From Sphingomonadales bacterium (GTDB lineage: Bacteria; Pseudomonadota; Alphaproteobacteria; Sphingomonadales; Sphingomonadaceae), in assembly GCA_027486415.1 (NCBI GenBank), contig JAIXPC010000002.1, positions 806,001-870,000 on the forward strand: a stretch of DNA of 64,000 bases, in the 5' to 3' direction. The notes beneath the pieces are model-generated. The model made no database searches, had not been told where the DNA came from, and saw only the letters and a program-made list of their open reading frames with translations. This document shows, piece by piece, positions 16,741 through 23,469 of the stretch; within the stretch, counting starts at the first letter, position 1, and each line of letters opens with the position of its first letter. The position numbers were made by a program, and so were the translations under genes.

Positions 16741-17520
16741 ATGGCAATCGGACAGGAACTGCTCAACGTCCCCATGGGCGACATGATCCGCCAGATGGCC
16801 TTTGCCATCGCCGAGGCGCAGGTGAAGCTGGATGCCAGCAGCATCGAGGTCGCCGAGATGATGGGCGGCCTGAAGACGGTGCAGGACGAGGACGGCAAGC
16901 AGACCTTCGACGACAGCCGGGTGTTCTTCGGATACGAGATGATGACGGTGAAGGAGGCCGAGGCATATCTCGCCGCGGACGAAGCCATTTCAGGCGGCGA
17001 CAAGACCGCGCTGACCACATTGATCAGCAGCCAGAAAAGCGCGCTGCCGACGGAGGAACGGGCCACTGGCCTCATTCGTGTACCGACCCGCGTGTCGATG
17101 CTGGAACTGGGCTTCTCGCCCACTTTCTACCAGTTCGTCGACACCATCATCGAGGTGAAGATCGCCATCAAGATCACCCGCACGGTGGAAACGACGCGCA
17201 GCCGGCGCGATACAGCGTCGGCCAACGCCTCGTCGAAAACCACGGCGGCGCGCTTCGGCGTCGGCTTTGGCAGTGTCGGTGCGCGCTTTGGCACCAACAG
17301 CAACAGCCAGGCCACCACCAGCCAGGTCGATGCCAGCTACTCGGCGAAATACAGCTATTCGGCCGAAGGTTCCTCCCTGCTCCGCACCAAGCTGGTGCCG
17401 CTGCCTCCGCCGCCGATCCTTGAAGAACGCATCCGCCGCCTGCTCGACGAGGAAAGCGCGCGGCGCACCAAGGCGCTGGAAACGGAACTCGCCAAGCCCG
17501 TCACGCCCACTCCGCCCTGA
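16741..17520 (+). CDS. Shared-domain protein (259 aa)
   Basis: The start is supported by aaaggaga at about 16727-16734. The protein opens with QELLNVPMGDMIRQMAFAIA (AIAEAQ at 22-27) and has LGFSPTFYQFVDTIIEVKI from about residue 123. It ends in YSAEGSSLLRTKLVPLPPPP near 203-222, then a charged helix. An extra segment of about 60 residues (EMMTVKEAEAYLAADEAISG) separates the first two elements. It is closest to the next protein (181 aa): both share PTFYQFVDT and AEGSSL-RTKLVP-PPP, suggesting a recent duplication. Function unknown. Confidence 0.75.
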   Translation: MAIGQELLNVPMGDMIRQMAFAIAEAQVKLDASSIEVAEMMGGLKTVQDEDGKQTFDDSRVFFGYEMMTVKEAEAYLAADEAISGGDKTALTTLISSQKSALPTEERATGLIRVPTRVSMLELGFSPTFYQFVDTIIEVKIAIKITRTVETTRSRRDTASANASSKTTAARFGVGFGSVGARFGTNSNSQATTSQVDASYSAKYSYSAEGSSLLRTKLVPLPPPPILEERIRRLLDEESARRTKALETELAKPVTPTPP

Positions 17521-17562
17521 TCGTAACCCGTCCCTACTGCCCTCAGCATGGAGTGACAGACG

Positions 17563-18108
17563 ATGAGCGTTGGAACCGAGCTTCTGTCGGTGCCCTTTCC
17601 CGAAATGGTGCAGCGCCTGGGTGTCGGCATCGCCAATGCCCAGTTGCAGCTTGATCTCGTCTCCCTTCGCATCGCCCGCCTGATGGCCGGTTATGACGAG
17701 GAGGCGGAGGTCAAGAAGGAGGGCGATGGCGTCAAGTCCAAGAATTACCTCGTCAAGCTTGGCGACGGCCAGGAATACAGCCTGATGGAGCTGGGCTTCA
17801 CGCCGACATTCTACCAGTTCGTCGACACCGTGATCGAACTGAAGATGTCGATCAGCGTGTCGAGCGAGACCGAGATCAAGCGCGAGGCCAAGTCGAGCGT
17901 GACTGCCGGCGGCGCGGTGTGGACGCCCTTTGGCGGCGGCGGTGCCATCCGGTCGAGCAGCGTTTCAGCCAGCTTTTCGGCCAAGTATCAGTACAGCGCC
18001 GAAGGATCATCGCTGATGCGGACCAAGCTGGTGCCGATCCCGCCACCGGCGCTGTTTGAAGAGCGGGTGCGCGCCCTGATCGCCGCGCGCACGCCGCAGG
18101 TGCCCTGA
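17563..18108 (+). CDS. Shared-domain protein (181 aa)
   Basis: Begins SVGTELLSVPFPEMVQRLGV with GIANAQ at 22-27, then ELGFTPTFYQFVDTVIELKM from about residue 76, a Gly/Ser-rich loop (AGGAVWTPFGGGGAIRSSS), and YSAEGSSLMRTKLVPIPPPA from about 145. It is the closest paralogue of the preceding gene but lacks its 60-residue insert. A ggag at about 17551 precedes ATG 17563. The 42-bp gap before it is the longest in the operon. The beta-strand pattern suggests a structural or assembly role, which is inference. Confidence 0.75.
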   Translation: MSVGTELLSVPFPEMVQRLGVGIANAQLQLDLVSLRIARLMAGYDEEAEVKKEGDGVKSKNYLVKLGDGQEYSLMELGFTPTFYQFVDTVIELKMSISVSSETEIKREAKSSVTAGGAVWTPFGGGGAIRSSSVSASFSAKYQYSAEGSSLMRTKLVPIPPPALFEERVRALIAARTPQVP

Positions 18109-18111
18109 ACC

Positions 18112-18936
18112 ATGGCGCAGCCGCCGTGGAAGGACGCGCTGGTGCGGGCCAGCCGGGGGCCAGCAGCGCCAGCCCCGGCCGCCGCGCCTGCCCCGGCCGC
18201 TGCGCCGCCGCCGCTGGAGCGCGTGGCGGCAGCAGCGCCCGGCCTCCAGCACCTGCTCGACGAACGGCGCGCGCTGGAACAGCGCATCTTGGGCCTGACT
18301 GGCGGCGCGGCTGATGATCCGCGCTATGCCGTAGAACCTCTTGATCAGCGCCGAGCTGCGCTGGCGGCGTGGGGCCAGTCCCGCGATGCGATGCGCGACG
18401 GACGGCGCAACCCCGCCGCGGCCTTCGCCCCGCAGGCGCCGCCGTTGCGGGGAACCGCCGCCGATACGCTGCGCGCCACCGCAGCCGATGCTCTGCGCGC
18501 CACGCCGGGCGAATTGCTGGCCGAGGCCCGGCCCACCCGCCTGTTTGAACGGTTCGAACGGCCCGCGCCCACCGCCAATGCTGATCCGCTCGATCGCCGG
18601 CTGGCGCGGGCGCGCGATATGGCGGCCCGCGCCCGCCGCACGCTGGATGCAGCCGAACGCCCGCTGGATCAGGCGCGCGACGCCATTCCGCGCGACTGGC
18701 AGCAACGGGCGCGCGATCGCATCCCCGGCCTTGGCAAGAACGATCATTATGTCCGCGAAAGCGCGCGCAAGCTTTCGGTGCTGGTGGGCAGCATCGACGA
18801 GATCGGCACGAAGGCCGACCGGCTGCGCGGCCTGGCGCGCGACATGCGCGAACTGAAACAGGCCGACGAGGCCGGTGACGAGGCCCGGCGGGAACGGGCG
18901 CTGGAACGGCTGCAGGCCAAGCGGCGCGAAGCGTGA
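18112..18936 (+). CDS. Ala/Pro-rich, helical protein of unknown function
   Basis: 274 residues without the shared domain. The first 45 residues are a low-complexity Ala/Pro stretch (PAAPAPAAAPAPAAAPPP). Most of the rest is predicted by composition to be charged helix (LARARDMAARARRTLDAAER; ERALERLQAKRREA). A short motif repeats at TAADTLRATAADALRATPGE. No signal peptide or membrane span. It starts 3 bp after the previous stop and is followed by a strong gggggagagg site for the next gene. It may be a linker or scaffold subunit; I do not recognise it. Confidence 0.65.
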   Translation: MAQPPWKDALVRASRGPAAPAPAAAPAPAAAPPPLERVAAAAPGLQHLLDERRALEQRILGLTGGAADDPRYAVEPLDQRRAALAAWGQSRDAMRDGRRNPAAAFAPQAPPLRGTAADTLRATAADALRATPGELLAEARPTRLFERFERPAPTANADPLDRRLARARDMAARARRTLDAAERPLDQARDAIPRDWQQRARDRIPGLGKNDHYVRESARKLSVLVGSIDEIGTKADRLRGLARDMRELKQADEAGDEARRERALERLQAKRREA

Positions 18937-18951
18937 TGGGGGGAGAGGTGC

Positions 18952-19626
18952 GTGTCTGATCCGGTTGATTTCGTCGACAACAGCATCGGGCAGTTGCTCG
19001 TCGCGCTGGCCGATGGCGTGCGCGAGGCAGAGCGTGCGCTGGCCGCCGGCCCGCAGATGGACGATAGCGGCCGCGCCGTCACCCGTTATGCGCTGCCGTA
19101 TCTGGATTTCAGCATCAACGTGGATGTGGAGGTCGCCACGCCGCCCCCTGCCGGTGGCGTGAAGGGCCTGCCAGTGCTGCGCCTGTTCACCGTGCCGGTT
19201 CACCGCGCCAGCGACAATCGCGAGATCCGGTCCAGCATGTCGGGCCGGCTGGTGGCGGTGCCGGCTGGCGAAGGCCTGCCACTGCCGCGCATCCGGCTGA
19301 CGCCCGGCCCCAATATCGAGGGCAGGGCCGCGATCGGCATCGCGGTCAGCAACAGTGCCGGGGAAGTGCTTGCCGGCCAGCCGGTGGAGCTGAACATCGA
19401 TCACCGGGCCAGCGAGACTCTGTCAAAGGCGCGCGGCGTGCCGACTCTGCCGCGCCGTGACGGCACCAGGCTGGCCGCCGGCATCGTCACCACCGATGGC
19501 GAAGGCCGCGCCACCACGGCGCTGCTGATTGATGCGGACGAACCCGCCCGCGCCCTCATTGTCGTCACCGCCAGCATCGGGCCCTGGTCCGCCCAGGCGA
19601 CGATCAGCGCCGAGGTGCTGGGATGA
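18952..19626 (+). CDS. Divergent shared-domain protein with Ig-like C-terminal domain
   Basis: 224 residues from a GTG start with ribosome binding site gggggagagg. Residues 5-110 look like a drifted copy of the shared domain: helix IGQLLVALADGVREAERALA, strand-rich LPYLDFSINVDVEV, and SSMSGRLVAVPAGEG near residue 95 in place of RLVxxPPP; the PTFY motif is lost. Residues 120-224 resemble a bacterial Ig-like domain of the Big_1 type (GEVLAGQPVELNI, then GIVTTDGEGRATTALLI). Such domains usually act in adhesion or assembly. The ATGA overlap with the next gene shows tight coupling. Confidence 0.68.
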   Translation: MSDPVDFVDNSIGQLLVALADGVREAERALAAGPQMDDSGRAVTRYALPYLDFSINVDVEVATPPPAGGVKGLPVLRLFTVPVHRASDNREIRSSMSGRLVAVPAGEGLPLPRIRLTPGPNIEGRAAIGIAVSNSAGEVLAGQPVELNIDHRASETLSKARGVPTLPRRDGTRLAAGIVTTDGEGRATTALLIDADEPARALIVVTASIGPWSAQATISAEVLG

Positions 19627-20909
19627 CGACGCCATTCACCTGGTCCGCCCGCCTGCTTGATGCGGGCGGCGCCGCCGTTGCCGGTGCTGCACTGGCTGTC
19701 GAACTGTTCGATTTGGGCAGCAACAAATGGGTGGCGCTGTCGCAGGGCACCACCGGCAGCGATGGCGGCGCGCGGGGCCGCGGCGAGATCGGCGATGACA
19801 GCCTGCCCTTTGCCCCGGCGCTGCGGCTGACCGACAATGGCGCGGTGATGGCCACCACCCCGGCCATCGCCCGCACCGCACGCGGCCTGTCGATCGATTT
19901 CAGCGAGGTGCGACGGGCCCCCGTCGCCACGCCGTTCATCCGCACGCTGGGCGGGGGGCGTTCGCCATTCAGCATCGGCGGGGGCGTGGCGGCGACCGGC
20001 ACGGCCAGCGTCGACATGGCCGCCCTGCGCACCGAGGTGAGCCGCGATTTCGGCGAACGACTGGCGGCGCGCGAGCGCGAGGTGGCCGATCGCGACACCA
20101 AGCTGGCTGAGAATGTCCGCGTGCTGGGCGAGAAGGAGGCGGAGATCAGCCGGCTTTCCGGCCTGGTGACGACGCGCGATCAGGAACTTGCCGGCCTGCG
20201 CCGGACGTTGGCCGCCACCGATGTCGCCGCCCTGCGTGCCGAGATCGACAAGGATTATGCCGAACGGCTGGCGCGGCGGGATCAGGACCTGGCGACCCGC
20301 GACGAACAGATCAGCCTGCGCGATGCGAAACTGGCCGACACCAAAGCCGCCATCGAGGAGCGCGATGGCGAAATCCGCCGGCTGACGGGCGTGATTGCGG
20401 AGAAGGACCGCATCATCAACACGCCGCGCGCCGATGCCGCCAGCGTGACGGGCGTCACCGATTTTGCCAGCACCATCGGCGTCCAGCTCGACGAGGCGCA
20501 AACGGCGCTGAAATCGCGCGGTTTCTCGCTGGGCGCCATCGAGGTCAATGCCAAGGCGCTGCTGCGCGATGATGGCCGCAAGATCGAGATTCCGGATCGC
20601 GAGGCGATGAAGACGCTGCCGCCCGGTGTGCTGGCCGATCTGAAGTTCAGCTATCGCCCCGACAAGCCGCCACCCGAGGTGACGGGCCAGACGGTGCCCG
20701 ACCTGATGTATCTCACTGAAAACCGCGCCCGGGCCGTGCTGACCAGCCTTGGCCTGATACTGGAAGCGAGCACTGGCCCGGCCGCCCTGAACGCCAATGC
20801 CGCCACCGGCCAGGCCATGCTGCAGACGCCGCCCGCCGGTGCCGATCTGCCGCGCGGTGGCCGGGTGCACGTGATCTTTGCCGCAGCCAAGGAGCAGGAT
20901 GATGGCTGA
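19623..20909 (+). CDS. Coiled-coil protein with C-terminal PASTA domain
   Basis: 428 residues. The N-terminus (1-90) resembles a transthyretin/Ig-like beta domain (FTWSARLLDAGGAAVAGAAL). A Gly-rich linker leads to a coiled coil at about 134-265, made of two similar units with a 69-residue period (ALRTEVSRDFGERLAARE at 134, ALRAEIDKDYAERLARRD at 203). Next comes a small domain with TIGVQLDEAQTALKSRGFSL. The last 70 residues (GQTVPDLMYLTENRARAVLT, then QTPPAGADLPRGGRVHVIF) match the PASTA pattern. PASTA normally binds cell-wall material outside the cell, yet no export signal is visible. Function unknown. Confidence 0.72.
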   Translation: MTTPFTWSARLLDAGGAAVAGAALAVELFDLGSNKWVALSQGTTGSDGGARGRGEIGDDSLPFAPALRLTDNGAVMATTPAIARTARGLSIDFSEVRRAPVATPFIRTLGGGRSPFSIGGGVAATGTASVDMAALRTEVSRDFGERLAAREREVADRDTKLAENVRVLGEKEAEISRLSGLVTTRDQELAGLRRTLAATDVAALRAEIDKDYAERLARRDQDLATRDEQISLRDAKLADTKAAIEERDGEIRRLTGVIAEKDRIINTPRADAASVTGVTDFASTIGVQLDEAQTALKSRGFSLGAIEVNAKALLRDDGRKIEIPDREAMKTLPPGVLADLKFSYRPDKPPPEVTGQTVPDLMYLTENRARAVLTSLGLILEASTGPAALNANAATGQAMLQTPPAGADLPRGGRVHVIFAAAKEQDDG

Positions 20910-21549
20910 CAACCCGGTTGCCGATCTGCTGGCCGAAACTGTCGCCGCGCCGCTGGGCGAGGTGATCGCCGCCGTGGGGCAGGGCGTGGCGGAGGCACAG
21001 CGGGCGCTGGACGATGCCGCGCTGGCGGCAACGATGGCGATTTACGAGGAGCAGGGCGAGGCCGGCATGACGCTGCTGCGCGAGATTGGCTATCGCCCCA
21101 CCTTCTACGTGCTGCCCGATACCGCCTGCGAGGTGCAGGTTTCGATGCGGATCGGCGGCAGCGGCGGGGCCGATGGCAGCGCCGGCACCGCGCGCCTGCC
21201 CGGCGGCATTGCCGCGCTGGGGCGGGGGCGGACCTACGTGACGCCGGTGGATGCCGGTTTCCAGCAGCGGTTCGGCTTTCAGGCCAGCGCGGCGGCCAAG
21301 CTGACCTTTCGCATCGTCCCGGTGCCGCCGCCATCGGCGCTGGACGATGCACGGCCGATGCCGGCGCTGGTCGGGCGGCTGGCGACGGAGGCGCTGGCGG
21401 TGCTCGATCGGCTGGGGCTGGCGGTGCGCCTGATCGATGGCGACGGCAAGGACGTGGCCAGTGCTGCGGGTGCCAGCGTGACAAAACAGAGCGTGGAACC
21501 GGGCCGGTTGGCGCCGCTGGGCGAAGCCGTGATCCTGACGATCGGCTAG
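20902..21549 (+). CDS. Shared-domain protein with C-terminal PASTA-like domain
   Basis: 215 residues. ATG 20902 lies 7 nt after aaggag and overlaps the upstream gene by 8 bp; ATG 20899 is one codon earlier. Residues 5-150 are a shared-domain copy: PLGEVIAAVGQGVAEAQRAL, IGYRPTFYVLPDT at 62, KLTFRIVPVPPPSALDD near 137. Residues 152-215 (MPALVGRLATEALAVLDRLG, then KQSVEPGRLAPLGEAVILTI) fit a PASTA domain. It is the only member in which both features of the operon occur in one chain, linking the two protein types. Last gene; its TAG stop is shared with the convergent gene. Confidence 0.73.
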   Translation: MADNPVADLLAETVAAPLGEVIAAVGQGVAEAQRALDDAALAATMAIYEEQGEAGMTLLREIGYRPTFYVLPDTACEVQVSMRIGGSGGADGSAGTARLPGGIAALGRGRTYVTPVDAGFQQRFGFQASAAAKLTFRIVPVPPPSALDDARPMPALVGRLATEALAVLDRLGLAVRLIDGDGKDVASAAGASVTKQSVEPGRLAPLGEAVILTIG

Positions 21550-22364
21550 GCCGTCGCCCGCGCCGGTCGCTGCGTGCCGCCCCCGGCCCGCCAGCCCAGC
21601 CAGCCGGCCAGCGCGCCGGCGGCGATGCCGGCCGATGCGGTCAGGCCCAGCGGGATCGCCGCATAGGCCTGCAGCACCGTGCCCAGCACCGGCATGTCCG
21701 GCGCGAACCACATTACCAGCGATTGCAGCGCCACGAAGCCCGCGGCCAGCAGCCAGGGCGCGCCGGTCTTGCGCTTCCGGGCATAGACGATGATGGCAAA
21801 GCCAATGGCCAGCGTGTTGCTGATCAAGATCACATCCAGCACCTGGCGCGGGCCATCGCTGCCGATGATGTTCAGCCACGGCAGAAATTGATCGATCACC
21901 CGCGAGAACGGCGATTCAAACAGGATCAGCGGCGTCGCCAGCATGTAACCGCCGTGCATCGCGATGTTTGTCCGGTGCTTCAGCGCCTTGTAAAACAGGG
22001 TCAGATAGGCGGCCAATGCGACGGCCATGCCCCAGAAGAACGATGGCCCCAGGAACAAGGAGAACGGGGTCACGGCCCGGGCATAATTCTGCGCGGAAAG
22101 ATCGATGATCAGCACGAAGCCCAGCATCAGCAGCGGGAACAGCGCAAAGCTGGCCAGCCCCAGCTGCCGGTGCAGGCCGTTGGCGCGGCGCTGGATGGCA
22201 AGGCTCTGGACGATCAGCAGCAGCAGCCAGGCCGACGAACTGAGCGCATGGACATGGAAGGTAACCGGCACATGGCCGATGGGCGACCAGTACGTCGCCC
22301 AGAAGCCGGCCAGGATGACCGCCAGCACCAGCCCCACATACCAATGCCCCTGACGATATGGCAT
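21546..22364 (-). CDS. Seven- or eight-span membrane protein of unknown function
   Basis: 272 residues from ATG 22364 (MPYRQGHWYVGLVLAVILAG), which has a gggggac ribosome binding site. The longer frame from 22388 would start inside a long inverted repeat. Hydrophobic segments recur along the chain (SAWLLLLIVQSLAI; FALFPLLMLGFVLIIDLS; FFWGMAVALAAYLTLFY). Histidines in VTFHVHALSSS, LHRQLG and NIAMHGGYML could bind heme or metal; that is a guess. The stop codon ctag is shared with the unknown operon on the other strand. No family recognised. Confidence 0.65.
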   Translation of the reverse strand: MPYRQGHWYVGLVLAVILAGFWATYWSPIGHVPVTFHVHALSSSAWLLLLIVQSLAIQRRANGLHRQLGLASFALFPLLMLGFVLIIDLSAQNYARAVTPFSLFLGPSFFWGMAVALAAYLTLFYKALKHRTNIAMHGGYMLATPLILFESPFSRVIDQFLPWLNIIGSDGPRQVLDVILISNTLAIGFAIIVYARKRKTGAPWLLAAGFVALQSLVMWFAPDMPVLGTVLQAYAAIPLGLTASAGIAAGALAGWLGWRAGGGTQRPARATA

Positions 22365-22370
22365 TGCCCA

Positions 22371-22418
22371 GTCCCCCAACCGATGCATCCGAAATCGGAT
22401 GTATCATGTTTGGGGGAC
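22371..22418. promoter_or_regulatory. Long inverted repeat upstream of the membrane protein
   Basis: Outer arms gtcccccaa (22371-22379) and ttgggggac (22410-22418) are perfect. Inner arms gatgcatccga (22382-22392) and tcggatgtatc (22395-22405) differ at one base around an aa centre. The inner dyad looks like a dimeric repressor operator. The whole could also act as a terminator for the minus-strand gene ending at 22447. The outer arm contains the ribosome binding site of the gene starting at 22364. Confidence 0.6.
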
Positions 22419-22446
22419 AGCGGCCACCGCGGGCGTGTGGCCCCCC

Positions 22447-23361
22447 TCAGCGCAGGTTGGCGATGATCGTGTCGACAAAGCTGGCCACGGCGCGGCTGGT
22501 GTCGGCCGGGGCGGGGTTGTTGTAGAGTTCGATCGAATAGACGCCCCGGAACCCCATGGCTTCGGCATCACGCACCAGCCGTGCCACGTCGAACGAGGTG
22601 TGGGCATAGGTGTCGGGATCAAACGCCAGCCCCTTGGCCGACACGATGTGGGTGACCGGCATGGCTGACAGCATGGCGTCGTAACGATCGCCGGGCGGGG
22701 CCCAGGCGCCCCAGTCCAGCTCCGCCTTCAGGAACGGATGGTTCACCGCCTTCACCAGCGCGACCAGACCCGACACGGCGGCGGTGGCCCCGCCGTGATT
22801 TTCCAGCAGCACGATGATGCCCAACTTGCGGCCATGATCGGCCATCTGGCGCAGCACGGTGATGGCGGCGGCCTGATTGAGCTCGCCGCCGCGCTGGCGG
22901 TTGACGTTGAAGCGCATCGATGAACAGCCGAGCACGCGCGCCTTTTCCAGCCAGACGATGCCTTCGGCCACGGCCTGTTTCTGATCATCGGGATCATTGG
23001 CGTCGATGCGGGCCATGTCCTCCACCTCGACGCTGACGATCTGCACGCCGGCCGCATCGGCGGCGGCACGGATGGCGCGGCATTCCTCGAAACTGTGGCC
23101 GGCAGGGCCGAACTGCTGATCCCACAGCTCCACCTTGGTGATGCCGAACCGGGCCTTCACAAAGGCCGGCAGGGTGCGGTGAGACAGTTTCGGCATCGCG
23201 GTCGCGCTGGCGAAGCGGCCTTCGTAATGGGCGCGGTAGGTCGAACTGCTGACCGACAGGCGGGCGAGCTTGCTGGCGGGATAGGGCGGCGCGGCGCGCA
23301 GGGCCTGGCCGGCCAGCAGGGCGGTGGCCGAGCCCGCTGCAAGGAAATTGCGCCTGTTCAT
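22447..23361 (-). CDS. Tat-exported TIM-barrel sugar isomerase/epimerase-like protein
   Basis: 304 residues. The N-terminus MNRRNFLAAGSATALLAGQALRAA, read in parts, is a twin-arginine signal (NRRNFL plus hydrophobic stretch). The rest is an AP-endonuclease-2-type TIM barrel: VELWDQQFG, VQIVSVEVEDMARI, LGIIVLLENHGG and a late GVYSIELYNN carry the conserved Glu and His positions of sugar isomerases. Export to the periplasm argues against a sugar-phosphate substrate; free or keto-sugars seem likelier, by inference. It follows the TonB receptor on the same strand and is probably co-regulated. Confidence 0.75.
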   Translation of the reverse strand: MNRRNFLAAGSATALLAGQALRAAPPYPASKLARLSVSSSTYRAHYEGRFASATAMPKLSHRTLPAFVKARFGITKVELWDQQFGPAGHSFEECRAIRAAADAAGVQIVSVEVEDMARIDANDPDDQKQAVAEGIVWLEKARVLGCSSMRFNVNRQRGGELNQAAAITVLRQMADHGRKLGIIVLLENHGGATAAVSGLVALVKAVNHPFLKAELDWGAWAPPGDRYDAMLSAMPVTHIVSAKGLAFDPDTYAHTSFDVARLVRDAEAMGFRGVYSIELYNNPAPADTSRAVASFVDTIIANLR

Positions 23362-23469
23362 GGCTGTTCTCCTGTGGCCGGGCGGTGATCAGGCCCGGCG
23401 GAAACGAAACTGCCCCGGATCATGGCGATGATCCGGGGCAGCAATCGTGGGCTGGTGTTGGCTAACCGA

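Noticed and set aside
12814-21549. Prophage tail, tailocin or contractile injection system
   Set aside because: I see no sheath, tube, baseplate, ATPase, terminase or lysis motif, and the shared-domain proteins match no tail protein I know.
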